From positions 2,418,001 through 2,482,000 of the forward strand of contig NZ_MVDG02000001.1 in NCBI RefSeq assembly GCF_002008315.2: DNA of 64,000 nucleotides, read 5' to 3'. This document shows, one piece after another, positions 54,421 to 62,965 of this stretch (positions are counted from its first letter, which is position 1; each line of letters begins with the position of its first letter). This stretch comes from Arthrobacter sp. KBS0703. Lineage in GTDB: Bacteria > Actinomycetota > Actinomycetes > Actinomycetales > Micrococcaceae. Under the pieces are notes generated by a model. It searched no databases and was not told where the DNA came from. It worked only from the letters and a program-made list of their open reading frames with translations. A program made the translations under genes and the position numbers.

Positions 54421-55533
54421 CTAAGCCAGGAAGTGGTCCCTCAGCTGGGCATTTAGCTGCCCGATGTCTGTGAGGAAGCCGTCGTGGCCGATCGGCGCCT
54501 CGATCACATGGACGTCGACGTCGCCGGGCAGCGCTTCGGCGAGCTCGCGGGACTGGGCCGGGAAGTACAGCCGGTCCGTGTCGACGGCGGCGACGAAAAA
54601 CTCGGCGGTGGTCCTGGACAGCGTTTCCTTCAGGGTTCCGCGCCCGCGGCAGATGTCGTGGCTCATCAGTGTTTCCGTGATGGCGATATAGCTGTTGGCA
54701 TCAAAACGCCGCACAAGCTTGCTGCCCTGGTGGTCCAGGTAGCTTTCCACCTGGTACCGGCCGCGGACCCCCAGGGATTCGGCCTCCAGCGGCGCCTCGG
54801 AGGTCTGGGCGTTCCTGCCGAACCGGAAATCGAATTCGTAGGCGGAACGGTACGTGATGTGCGCGATCCGCCGGGCCAGTGCCAGCCCCGCCTCGGGCAG
54901 CGGGCCGCCGTAGTAGTCCCCGCCGTTGAAGTTGGGGTCCTGCCTGATTGCGAGAGTCTGCGCTTGGGCGAAGGCGATCTGTTCGGCGGTGCTGTTGGCC
55001 CCTACCGCTATAACGCCGCAGCGGCGCACGCGCTCCGGGTAGGTGACGGCCCACTCGAGGGCGCGGGCCCCGCCCATGGAACCGCCCAGCACCGCGAACC
55101 AGCTGCTGATGCCCAGCTGGTCCGCGAGCCGCGCCTCGGCCGCGGTGGAATCCCGCAGCGTCACGAGCGGGAAGCGTGATCCCCACGGCTTGCCGTCCGG
55201 CGCGGCCGACGACGGCCCCGTGGATCCGTAGCAGCCGCCGACGATGTTGATGGACACCACGAAGAACCGGTCCGTATCAGCCGGGGCACCCGGGCCGGCC
55301 AGCTGCTCCCACCAGCCTTCTTCATTTCCGCTCCCCCGCGTGACGTGAGTACTCCCCGTGAGGGCATGCTGGACGAGGATGGCATTGGAGCCGTCCTCGT
55401 TCAGAGTTCCCCAGGTTTCGTAGGCAAGGGTCACGTCCGGAAGGAATCCGCCCGCTTCAAGCTCCAGGCTGCCGATGTTGACGTATTGCACAGTGCCGTC
55501 CGGGACTTCGGTGCGGGTGACGGAAATCGTCAT
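54421..55533 (-). CDS. metX: Homoserine O-acetyltransferase
   Basis: A 370-residue alpha/beta-hydrolase-fold enzyme that activates homoserine for methionine synthesis. It has VLAYETWGTLN-like start (VTLAYETWGTLNEDGSNAIL in part), the nucleophile serine in GGSMGGARALEWA, and Asp/His in DTDRLYFP and IGHDGFLTD. ATG 55533 is used because AGAGG lies 8 bp before it. Longer readings run into the riboswitch. The upstream SAM riboswitch sets methionine-dependent control. The usual partner metY is reduced to a remnant. Confidence 0.93.
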   Translation of the reverse strand: MTISVTRTEVPDGTVQYVNIGSLELEAGGFLPDVTLAYETWGTLNEDGSNAILVQHALTGSTHVTRGSGNEEGWWEQLAGPGAPADTDRFFVVSINIVGGCYGSTGPSSAAPDGKPWGSRFPLVTLRDSTAAEARLADQLGISSWFAVLGGSMGGARALEWAVTYPERVRRCGVIAVGANSTAEQIAFAQAQTLAIRQDPNFNGGDYYGGPLPEAGLALARRIAHITYRSAYEFDFRFGRNAQTSEAPLEAESLGVRGRYQVESYLDHQGSKLVRRFDANSYIAITETLMSHDICRGRGTLKETLSRTTAEFFVAAVDTDRLYFPAQSRELAEALPGDVDVHVIEAPIGHDGFLTDIGQLNAQLRDHFLA

Positions 55534-55569
55534 AGGTAAACCTCTTCTACGCGCTTGCCTGCCGACGAC

Positions 55570-55661
55570 TGACCGGCAGGCCAGGTCTTCACCCGGGGCA
55601 CCCCGCCGCGGAAGGAGGGTTGCCGGCCAGCAAGCCGGGGCTGTTGCTGGCACTCATGACC
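55570..55661 (-). ncRNA. SAM-IV-type riboswitch in the metX leader
   Basis: On the minus strand the conserved SAM-IV elements appear in order: GGTCATGAGTGCCAGC, CCCCGGCTTGCTGGCCGG, CAACCCTCC, GCGGCGGGGTGCCCCGGGTG and AAGACC closing P1. A following hairpin (CCTGCCGG with CCGGCAGG-like arms, about 55560-55582) may be the pseudoknot or expression platform. Binding of S-adenosylmethionine is expected to lower metX expression. Confidence 0.85.
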
Positions 55662-55668
55662 TAGGCCA

Positions 55669-55674
55669 AGTTTA
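55669..55674 (-). promoter_or_regulatory. -10 element of the metX riboswitch transcript
   Basis: TAAACT on the minus strand ends 8 bp before the first paired base of the riboswitch (GGTCATGAG), which fits transcription starting just before P1. No clear -35 is seen. Confidence 0.5.
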
Positions 55675-55717
55675 CGAAACACGTCGCCGCCTGCGCGAAG
55701 ATTGTGACGGTTGTGTG

Positions 55718-55746
55718 ACTCCCGGCCGCGCCGCGGCCTTGGGAGT
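55718..55746 (-). terminator. Hairpin after the metY remnant
   Basis: ACTCCC-GGCCGCG-CC-GCGGCC-TT-GGGAGT forms a stem just after the remnant's stop. It was probably the metY terminator and now stands without its gene. Confidence 0.5.
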
Positions 55747-55753
55747 GCACACC

Positions 55754-55834
55754 TTAGGCGCCCTTGGCCGCCCGGAATCCGGCGTCGAGATCGGCCAGGA
55801 TGTCATCGATGTGCTCGAGGCCGGTTATACGTGC
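55754..55834 (-). pseudogene. C-terminal remnant of metY (O-acetylhomoserine sulfhydrylase)
   Basis: The minus strand reads ITGLEHIDDILADLDAGF then RAAKGA and a stop. This is the near-invariant end of Cys/Met-metabolism PLP enzymes such as MetY (LSVGIEHIDDILADLEAG type). Nothing recognisable precedes it. About 24 residues of a 430-residue enzyme remain, upstream of metX, where metY is found in many relatives. Confidence 0.75.
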
Positions 55835-55982
55835 CGCGGTACAGGCTGGGGCTGGCCACGACGCGGTCAGTACCCACTGAACGCGCCTGGCATTATGACG
55901 AACTTCGTCGAAATCCGGACATCCCACCACGGTTAGGATCCCCTTAGCTGAGAGCCCCGTCACAAAATGCCAAGATGATGGC

Positions 55983-56621
55983 ATGCGCATGGATCACGTC
56001 TCTTACGCCTGTGAACACGATGGCCTGGCTGCCACCACCGAACGTATCTCCTCTGCCCTCGGCGTCGAAGCCGTGAAGGGCGGAGTGCATCCCCGGTTTG
56101 GGACCCGGAACATGATTATCCCGCTCGCGGGGCACAAGTATTTGGAAGTTGTGGAAGTGCTGGACCACCCGGCGTCGGACAAGGCCCCCTTCGGGCAGGC
56201 TGTCCGTGCCCGGTCCGCTGCCGGCGGCGGCTGGATGGGCTGGTGCGTCGAAGTGGACGACCTCGCCCCGTTCGAGACGCGACTGGGGCGGGCCGCCGTC
56301 AACGGCAACCGCAAATTCCCGGACGGCCGCGAGCTGGTATGGAAGCAGATCGGCATCCTCGGACTCATCGCCGATCCGCAGGTTCCGTACATGCTCAAGT
56401 GGGAGGGCGATCCTTCCCTTCACCCGTCCAACGCCTATGACAGCAACGTCAAGATGTCCAGCCTCACCATCGCCGGGTCCGCTGAACGGGTCACCGAGTG
56501 GCTCGGCGAGCCGGTCGAAAAGCCCCTGGAGGATGTCGCCGTCAATTGGGTGGCTCCGCACGGAACGCCGGGGATCCTGTCCGTCACCTTCGAAACCGCA
56601 GCGGGCGCCGTCACCATCTGA
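55983..56621 (+). CDS. Glyoxalase-like (VOC fold) protein
   Basis: A 212-residue protein with the start MRMDHVSYACEHDGLAAT, an early His and later MIIPLAGHKYLEVVEVLD, matching glyoxalase-like domain PF13468. The C-terminal half is a second related module (SSLTIAGSAERVTEWL). Enzymatic activity is not certain. No ribosome-binding site is clear, so it may be leaderless. Confidence 0.78.
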   Translation: MRMDHVSYACEHDGLAATTERISSALGVEAVKGGVHPRFGTRNMIIPLAGHKYLEVVEVLDHPASDKAPFGQAVRARSAAGGGWMGWCVEVDDLAPFETRLGRAAVNGNRKFPDGRELVWKQIGILGLIADPQVPYMLKWEGDPSLHPSNAYDSNVKMSSLTIAGSAERVTEWLGEPVEKPLEDVAVNWVAPHGTPGILSVTFETAAGAVTI

Positions 56622-56751
56622 CGTCCTCTTCACCTCCGGCAGCACGCCGGCTCCGGCAGCGTGGCCGGGCCCGGCAGCATGCTGCCCCTACGCTTCGGCC
56701 GCCATCAGCGGGTGCCAACGACGTCACCCACCGATGGCGGCCGAATTACTT

Positions 56752-57531
56752 TCATCCCAAGCCCACGGCCTTGCCGAAGAGGCTGAATCCGACGAATGCC
56801 ACGATGTCCAGCAGCGCGTGGGCAATGACGAGCGGCATCACCCGGCGGGTTTTGGTGTAGATCCAGGCAAACACCACGCCCATGACGGCATTCCCGATGA
56901 ACGGCCCGAACCCCTGGTACAGGTGGTAGCTGCCGCGGAGCATGGAGCTCGCAAAAATGGCCAGCGGCGTGGACCAGCCGAACTTGCCGAAACGGTCAAG
57001 AAGGTAGCCCACCACAATGACTTCCTCCAGAATGGCGTGGCGCATGGCGGAGAGGATCAGCACGGGGATGGTCCACCAGTAGGCGTCCAGGGCGCTGGGG
57101 ATGATCGCCGTCGTGATGCCCAGGGCCCGCCCCGCTGCATACAGACCCAGCGAGGGGACGCCGATCAGGGCTGCCAGGCCCAGGCCCTGCAGCAGGTCCC
57201 GTCCCGGGCGGGCAAAGTTGAAGCCGAGCTTTTGGAAGGCCGAGCCGGAGTCGTAGCCCACTCCTGCCTTCGTCTGGCGCTGCTCCGTCATGAAGTAGAT
57301 GACGAGCAGGACCGGCACCAGGGCAAAGATGATGTCCAGCAGCTGGTACGTCAGGTCGAAATATTCGCGCGTGCTTTGCGAACGGTTCAGGGTGGACGTG
57401 CCCTGGGCCAGGGGCGCGCGCGTCATCTTGTCCAGCAGCTGGACCACCGAATACACGGCCGACTGCCCCAGGGACAGCCCCAGGACTATCCAGACTTCAA
57501 TGCGCAGCCGACGGCGGGAAGGAACCAACAT
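56752..57531 (-). CDS. CPBP-family intramembrane glutamic protease
   Basis: A 259-residue membrane protein with about seven helices. The CPBP (Abi/Rce1-like) motifs are present in order: the glutamate pair in HAILEEVIVVGYLLDRF, SSMLRGSYHLYQG with its histidine, and VIAHALLDIVAF with the last histidine. In bacteria, members act in bacteriocin immunity or protein maturation, but the target here is unknown. No bacteriocin gene is nearby. Confidence 0.83.
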   Translation of the reverse strand: MLVPSRRRLRIEVWIVLGLSLGQSAVYSVVQLLDKMTRAPLAQGTSTLNRSQSTREYFDLTYQLLDIIFALVPVLLVIYFMTEQRQTKAGVGYDSGSAFQKLGFNFARPGRDLLQGLGLAALIGVPSLGLYAAGRALGITTAIIPSALDAYWWTIPVLILSAMRHAILEEVIVVGYLLDRFGKFGWSTPLAIFASSMLRGSYHLYQGFGPFIGNAVMGVVFAWIYTKTRRVMPLVIAHALLDIVAFVGFSLFGKAVGLG

Positions 57532-57638
57532 GCTCCTATCTTGCCTGCAGTTGCTGGTACTTTCCTGTTTGGGTCCGGCCCCGCCTCATGGGGGGCGGCC
57601 GGCCCTGCGCCGGGAGTCTGGCCCTATGCTGGGGAACT

Positions 57639-58319
57639 ATGAGTGCGCCCGGGAAAATCATCATGATCCGGCACGGCCAGTCCGCCGCCAACGCCGACAC
57701 CTCCATCTACAACCGGGTGCCCGACTACCGGATTCCGCTGACGGACCTGGGCCTGGAGCAGGCCAAGGCCGCCGGCGAGCGCATCCGGCGCGAACTGGAC
57801 GGCCGCGAGGTGAGCGTCTACGTCTCGCCGTACCTGCGGGCGTACCAGACCCTTGAGGCGCTGAACCTGGGGTCCCTCACCGAACGCGTGATCGAAGAGC
57901 CCCGGCTCCGCGAGCAGGACTGGGCCAACTTCCAGATTTCCGGCGACATCGAAGACCAGAAGGAGCTGCGCAACGCCTACGGGCACTTCTTCTACCGGTT
58001 CCGGGAAGGCGAATCCGGTTCGGACGTCTATGACCGCATTTCGTCGTTCATGGAGACGCTCTACCGCCACTGGTCAAAGCCCAGCTACTCCCCCAACACC
58101 CTGTTGGTCACGCACGGGCTGACCATGCGGCTGTTCTGCATGCGCTGGTTCCACTGGTCCGTTGAATACTTCGAGTCGCTGAACAACCCGGAGAACGCGG
58201 AGGTCCGCATGCTGGTCCGCACCGAGCTCGGCAAGTATGAACTGGACAAGCCCTTCACCCAGTGGGTTGAGCGCCGCGTGGACGAGACCGTGCTCGACGC
58301 GCCGCCCGTGGTCTTCTAG
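57639..58319 (+). CDS. Histidine phosphatase (phosphoglycerate-mutase-like)
   Basis: A 226-residue enzyme with IMIRHGQSAAN (catalytic His and Arg), an LREQDWANFQ segment and the second histidine in LVTHGLTMRL. Close to actinobacterial phosphoglycerate-mutase-like phosphatases. ATG 57639 is used. A TATGCT -10-like box just upstream implies a very short leader. Confidence 0.83.
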   Translation: MSAPGKIIMIRHGQSAANADTSIYNRVPDYRIPLTDLGLEQAKAAGERIRRELDGREVSVYVSPYLRAYQTLEALNLGSLTERVIEEPRLREQDWANFQISGDIEDQKELRNAYGHFFYRFREGESGSDVYDRISSFMETLYRHWSKPSYSPNTLLVTHGLTMRLFCMRWFHWSVEYFESLNNPENAEVRMLVRTELGKYELDKPFTQWVERRVDETVLDAPPVVF

Positions 58320-58379
58320 GGGCCGCCGGTCTTAGGGGCCCCCGGTCTTCTGGCGGCCGCCTTCAGCGCTGGCCCGCGG

Positions 58380-59189
58380 TCAGAGCGTCCTGGTCCGCGG
58401 CGTCTCGGGCGCCACGATCACCTCGGTGCCCCGGGCTTCGAAGGCCGCCTTGTCCGCCGCGGAAATGCCGGAATCGGTGATCAGCCGGGTGAACTCGTAG
58501 CCGTCCATGGTGGCGAAGGCGCGGCGGCCCACCTTGGACGAATCCGCGATGACGTAGGACTCGCTGGCACGGCTGGCCAGCAGAGCGTTGACGGAGGCCT
58601 CGCCCTCGCCGGTGTTGGTGGGGCCCACCTCTGCATCAATGCCGTTGACGCCGATGAACGCGATGTCCAGCACCACCTTCTGCATGATGATGTCCGTGTA
58701 CGGCCCCACCAGCTCGTAGGACCGCGGGTTGAGGACGCCGCCGGTCACCATGACCTTGATGTTGGGCCGCACGGCCAGCTGCGAGGCGATGTTGATGGCG
58801 TTGGTGACCACCGTCAGCGTCGGCTGGTTGGACGGCGAGTTGAGGTCCTCCCGGGTTGCCAGGATCTGGGCCAGCGCGGTGCTGGTGGTACCCCCGCAGA
58901 GTCCGATCACCATGCCGGGAGCGATGAGGGCGGAGGCCGCCAGGGCAATCTGCTGTTTGGCTGCCGCGTGGTCGTCCCGGTTGTACCGGCCGGGGAGGTC
59001 GTACGCCAGGGCCCCGGTGGTGGCCCCGCCGCGGGTCCGGCTCAGCAGACGGCGCTCTGCAAGGCTGTCGAGGTCACGCCGGGCGGTGGCCGGAGAGACG
59101 CCGAGCCGGGTGACGATTTCGTCGACCTCCACCTGCCCGGTTTCGGCAAGGAGATCCAGGATTGCCGTCAGTCGGTCGGTGCGGGTCAT
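58380..59189 (-). CDS. DeoR-family transcriptional regulator
   Basis: A 269-residue sugar-type repressor with a DeoR HTH (residues about 3-57, EVDEIVTRLGVSPATARRDL) and a DeoRC sensor domain with the GGTTSTALA phosphate-binding loop and FIGVNGID motif. ATG 59189 follows GGAGAGG. A palindrome 24 bp upstream may be its own operator. The target may be outside the window. Confidence 0.87.
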   Translation of the reverse strand: MTRTDRLTAILDLLAETGQVEVDEIVTRLGVSPATARRDLDSLAERRLLSRTRGGATTGALAYDLPGRYNRDDHAAAKQQIALAASALIAPGMVIGLCGGTTSTALAQILATREDLNSPSNQPTLTVVTNAINIASQLAVRPNIKVMVTGGVLNPRSYELVGPYTDIIMQKVVLDIAFIGVNGIDAEVGPTNTGEGEASVNALLASRASESYVIADSSKVGRRAFATMDGYEFTRLITDSGISAADKAAFEARGTEVIVAPETPRTRTL

Positions 59190-59212
59190 GCTAGCCTCTC
59201 CGGAAACCAAAA

Positions 59213-59228
59213 GTCACTGGAAAGTGAC
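59213..59228. promoter_or_regulatory. Palindrome upstream of the DeoR gene
   Basis: GTCACT-GGAA-AGTGAC is a perfect inverted repeat 24 bp before the DeoR start and before its ribosome-binding site. Autoregulation is plausible. Confidence 0.45.
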
Positions 59229-59302
59229 GTTTCTTGATTCTAACAGATGCCAAACGATCATCTTCCGTCATCCGCGGGCCGGCTTTCGGCCCGCCCGGGT
59301 TC

Positions 59303-59635
59303 CTACCGTACCCGCACTCCGGCACGCCACACGGCATGTGTCAGCGGCATGCCCGGACGGTAGGCCAGGTGCGTGGCCGACGGCGCGTTCAGCAGGTGCA
59401 GGTCCGCGCGGTGCCCGATGGCGATCGACCCCACCGCGCGTTCGCCGTCGACGTCGTTCCCGGACTCACGGCCGAGCGCCAGGGCGCCGCCGTACGTCGC
59501 CGCGCGGACGGCCTCGTGGACGCTCAGATGCATCTGCAGCACGGCGGTGGTGACGCAGAACGCCATGGAGCTGGTGTAGGACGTCCCGGGGTTGCAGTTG
59601 GAGGCGAGCGCGACGGCCACGCCGGCGTCCAGGAG
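59303..59635 (-). CDS. hutI: Imidazolonepropionase, C-terminal part (gene split by adapter)
   Basis: A 110-residue tail that continues hutI: LLDAGVAVALASNCNPGTSY, TSSMAFCVTTAVLQMHL, then AATYGGALALGRE and IGHRADLHLLNA, ending at 59303. It is in the correct strand and order with the N-terminal part beyond the adapter. Together they make about 397 residues plus a few lost at the junction, near the family's usual 400-410. Confidence 0.85.
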   Translation of the reverse strand, partial: LLDAGVAVALASNCNPGTSYTSSMAFCVTTAVLQMHLSVHEAVRAATYGGALALGRESGNDVDGERAVGSIAIGHRADLHLLNAPSATHLAYRPGMPLTHAVWRAGVRVR

Positions 59636-59673
59636 CTGTCTCTTATACACATCTAGATGTGTATAAGAGACAG
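59636..59673. other. Two inverted Tn5 mosaic ends (Nextera adapter) inside hutI
   Basis: CTGTCTCTTATACACATCT at 59636-59654 is followed at once by its exact reverse complement at 59655-59673, a perfect 38-bp palindrome. This is the known untrimmed Nextera junction. In translation it gives the peptides LSLIHI and VSYTHLDVYKRQ, which are familiar contaminants. It breaks the hutI frame. Confidence 0.97.
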
Positions 59674-60534
59674 CGGCTGGCGGGTGGAAAGGTCGCACGC
59701 GGGCAGGCACGTGGCCACGGTTCCCCGCCGCCCCGCGCCGGCGGCGAGATCCCAGCCGGACCAGCTCGCAGCCAACGCGTCGATGTCCTGCCCGGACAGG
59801 TAATTCACGTGGTCCACGCTCGCGGCGCCGAACTCGACGGCGAGCTGCACACCGGATCCGTGGCCCAGCTGGTTGCCGTGGACGCGCAGTCCCAGCCCGG
59901 CATCGCGGCAGGCCTGCAGCACCCGGCGGGACTGCTCCTCGGAAAAGGCGCCGCGCTCACAGAACACGTCGGCCCACGCCACGAAAGGGCGCACGGCATC
60001 CAGCATCGCGCCGCAGACGAGGGCGGTGTAGTCGTCGGCGTCCATTCCCGCGGGGACCAGGTGCGCGCCCAGATAGGTCACTTCGTCGGCCACGCCCGCG
60101 GCGATCCGGGCACTCCTGGCCTCCTGCTCCACGTCCAGGCCGTACCCCGTCTTGGTCTCCACGTAGGTGGTTCCCTGTGAGGCCGCCTCCGCCACTCGGC
60201 CCATCGCGAGCCGGGTGAGGTCGTAATCTCCGGTGCTCCGGGTGGCTCCGTTAGTGACGGCGATGCCGCCGGCGCTGTAGGTCTGCCCTGCCATCCGGGC
60301 TTCAAACTCCGCTGTCCGATCACCCGCAAAAATCAGGTGGGTGTGCGAATCGACCCAGCCGGGCAGCAGAGCCCGGCCGCCGGCGTCCACCGACTCGTCC
60401 GCGGCAGGGGCATCGGACGCCGCCCCGATCCAGGCGATCCGCTCGCCCTCGACCACCACCGCGGCATCCCGGAGGACCCGGTGTTCCTGGTCCTGTGTCA
60501 TGAGCTCGCCGATGTTGGTGATGAGGGTAGTCAT
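59674..60534 (-). CDS. hutI: Imidazolonepropionase, N-terminal part (gene split by adapter)
   Basis: 287 codons of the amidohydrolase that opens imidazolone-5-propionate to N-formimino-glutamate in histidine breakdown. Metal ligands H64 and H66 are in VDSHTHLIFAGDR. HGNQLGHGSG and SVDHVNYL give further ligands. Reading stops at the adapter after TCLPACDLSTRQP. The start is 11 bp after the FAD oxidoreductase stop, so they are co-transcribed. Other hut genes are not in view. Confidence 0.9.
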
Positions 60535-60545
60535 GAACCCATTCT

Positions 60546-61658
60546 TCAGCGCCTGATGGACCAGCGCGTTGCGGCAAGCGCGTCCGCTGTCCGGGATTCC
60601 GGACTGGTGCCCTCAGCCGGTGGATATTGTGACCCGGAGAGGATCTGGGCGGCAGCGAGCTCGGCGATCCCGGACGACGTCTGGAATCCGTAGCCGCCCT
60701 GGCCGGCGAGCCAGAAGAATCCGGGGGCCTCGGCGTCGAACCCCACCACCGGGACGCCGTCGGCGGCCTCGGTGCGCAGGCCGGTCCAGGCCGTGCGGAC
60801 CGCGCCGATGCCGAGCGAAGTCACCGTGTTCAGCCGGGTGATCAGCCGCTCCACGTCGCCGGGGAACGGGCGCGCATCCCCGGCCCCGCTGGGCACGTGT
60901 TCGGACGGGGAAATCAGCACGTCGGCCCCTTCCCTGCGGAAGTAGAAGGAGTCGTCAGCAGCGGCCACCATGGGGCACGCGTCAGGAAGGGAATGTTCGA
61001 CGGCGACTATGGCCGCCGTGCGCCGGTACGGCTGCAGCCCGAGCTTCTCGACGCCGCTGATGACTGCCAGGTCGTCCGCCCAGGCGCCGGCGGCGTTGAC
61101 TACGACGCCGGCCTGAAAGGCTTCCTGACCGGCGCCCAGCTGCCATCCCGTTCCGAGCCGCTGCGCCGAATGGACCCGGGCACCGGTGATGATGTCCACG
61201 CCGGCGGCCTCGGCCCGCGCCCGGTGGTCTTCGAGGAGGACCGGTGCGTTGCAGCCGAAGGAACCCGTGTCCAGGCCGGCAGCGGTGAATGATTCCGGTG
61301 CCAGGACCGGGCACTGCGCGAGGGCCTCCGCATGGCTGATGGTCCGCATGTGGCCGCTGGCTTCCGCCCGCACGGTTTCCTCGTCGCCGATCAGCATGAA
61401 GCTCCGCGGCGTCAGGACGGGTTCCGGAAGCACGGCATCCCTCGCCGCCATCAGTTCCAGCGTGCGGACGGTGAGCTCCTGGACCACCGACGGGCCAAAG
61501 CTGGGGATGAGCTGCCGGGCCGAGCGTCCGGAGGTGTGGTACGCCAGCTGCTGTTCCGCCTCCACCAGCGCCACGCTGCACCGCCCGGCCAGCGCGGAAG
61601 CCAGGGACAGGCCCGCGATCCCGCCGCCGACAATCACCACGTCGTAAGTTGCTGCCAT
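60546..61658 (-). CDS. FAD-dependent amino-acid oxidoreductase (DAO family)
   Basis: A 370-residue flavoprotein of the DadA/glycine-oxidase/sarcosine-oxidase group. The FAD site is DVVIVGGGIAGLSLASAL. HTSGRSARQLIPSFG near residue 41 and the C-terminal WLAGQGGYGFQTSSG complete the pattern. Substrate uncertain. Position between kbl and hutI suggests amino-acid oxidation (glycine or D-amino acids). Confidence 0.82.
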   Translation of the reverse strand: MAATYDVVIVGGGIAGLSLASALAGRCSVALVEAEQQLAYHTSGRSARQLIPSFGPSVVQELTVRTLELMAARDAVLPEPVLTPRSFMLIGDEETVRAEASGHMRTISHAEALAQCPVLAPESFTAAGLDTGSFGCNAPVLLEDHRARAEAAGVDIITGARVHSAQRLGTGWQLGAGQEAFQAGVVVNAAGAWADDLAVISGVEKLGLQPYRRTAAIVAVEHSLPDACPMVAAADDSFYFRREGADVLISPSEHVPSGAGDARPFPGDVERLITRLNTVTSLGIGAVRTAWTGLRTEAADGVPVVGFDAEAPGFFWLAGQGGYGFQTSSGIAELAAAQILSGSQYPPAEGTSPESRTADALAATRWSIRR

Positions 61659-61694
61659 GGCTCCATCCTTGCAGATGTACGGTGGCGGCGAGGG

Positions 61695-62891
61695 CTAGCC
61701 GGCCACCGCGTTCCGGCTCTTGACGAACGCCTGGACGCACGTTTCGACGTCGTCGGCGCTGTGCGCGGCGGACAGCTGGACGCGGATGCGGGCAGCACCG
61801 CGCGGCACCACCGGGAAGCTGAAGGCCGTGACGAAGACCCCGTGCTGAAGCATCTGGTCGGCGATCTTCGCGGCCATCACGGCGTCACCAAACATCACCG
61901 GAACGATCGCGTGTTCGCCGTCGAGCAGTTCGAAGCCTTCCTCGGTCATCCGGCGGCGGAACAGTTCGGCGTTCTGGAACAACCGCGCGCGCAGCTCTGC
62001 GGAGGTCTCCACGAGGTCCAGGGCCTTGATGGTCGCGGCCACGATGGCAGGCGCGAGGGAGTTGGAGAAGAGGTAGGGGCGGGCCTTCTGGCGGAGCATG
62101 GCCACCACCTCGCTGCGGCCCGAAACGTAGCCGCCGGACGCCCCGCCAAGGGCCTTGCCGAACGTTCCGGTGTAGATGTCCACGCGGGAGGACACGCCGG
62201 CGTGTTCCGGGGTTCCGGCCCCGGTGGCGCCCATGAAGCCCACGGCGTGCGAGTCGTCCACCATCACCAGGGCATCGTGCTTGTCGGCGAGGTCGCAAAT
62301 GGCCTCCAGCGGCGCGAGGTAGCCGTCCATGGAGAAGACGCCGTCCGTGACGATGATCTTGCGCCGGGCATCCTTTGCCTCGACGAGTTTGGCCTCGAGG
62401 TCGGCCATGTCCTGGTTGGCATAGCGGAACCGCTGGGCCTTGCAGAGCCGGATGCCGTCGATGATCGAGGCGTGGTTCAGCGCATCGGAGATCACAGCGT
62501 CCTCCGGGCCGAACAGGGACTCGAACACGCCGCCGTTGGCATCGAAGCAGCTGGAGAACAGGATGGTGTCCTCGGTGCCGAGGAACTTCGACACGCGGGC
62601 TTCGAGCTCCAGGTGCAGGTCCTGGGTGCCGCAGATGAAGCGGACGCTGGCCATGCCGAAGCCGCGCTCATCCATGGCGGACTTGGCCGCGGCGATGATG
62701 TCCGGGTGGTCGGCGAGGCCCAGGTAGTTGTTGGCGCAGAAGTTCAGGACGGGCTGGCCGGACTGCCCGATCTGGCCCGCTGTGATGTGGCTTGCCTGCG
62801 GCGAGTCGATGTGGCGCTCGGTCTTGTAGAGGCCTGCGGCGCGGATCTCGTCCAGTTCGCTGCGCAGCTGGTCCTTGATGGCTGAATACAT
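61695..62891 (-). CDS. kbl: Glycine C-acetyltransferase (2-amino-3-ketobutyrate CoA ligase)
   Basis: A 398-residue PLP enzyme splitting 2-amino-3-ketobutyrate with CoA to glycine and acetyl-CoA. The PLP lysine is K246 in [12 protein letters not shown], with [10 protein letters not shown] (D213, H215) stacking the cofactor. The ATG at 62891 is the family start ([10 protein letters not shown]). It follows tdh by 74 bp, and the two make the threonine-to-glycine pathway. Confidence 0.95.
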   Translation of the reverse strand: MYSAIKDQLRSELDEIRAAGLYKTERHIDSPQASHITAGQIGQSGQPVLNFCANNYLGLADHPDIIAAAKSAMDERGFGMASVRFICGTQDLHLELEARVSKFLGTEDTILFSSCFDANGGVFESLFGPEDAVISDALNHASIIDGIRLCKAQRFRYANQDMADLEAKLVEAKDARRKIIVTDGVFSMDGYLAPLEAICDLADKHDALVMVDDSHAVGFMGATGAGTPEHAGVSSRVDIYTGTFGKALGGASGGYVSGRSEVVAMLRQKARPYLFSNSLAPAIVAATIKALDLVETSAELRARLFQNAELFRRRMTEEGFELLDGEHAIVPVMFGDAVMAAKIADQMLQHGVFVTAFSFPVVPRGAARIRVQLSAAHSADDVETCVQAFVKSRNAVAG

Positions 62892-62965
62892 GGGGGGCTC
62901 CTCGGCTGGGAAAGGGTAGGGTTCTTGAGGCTGGGGGTCAGGTGCTGTTTTCGGGCAGGCGCTGG

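Noticed and set aside
56752-57531. A bacteriocin or abortive-infection system around the CPBP protease
   Set aside because: Neighbours are a glyoxalase-like protein and a phosphatase. No toxin, leader peptide or modification enzyme is seen.
59636-59673. A transposon insertion or site-specific inverted repeat in hutI
   Set aside because: The sequence is exactly two Tn5 mosaic ends with no cargo and no 9-bp target duplication. An adapter artefact explains it better.
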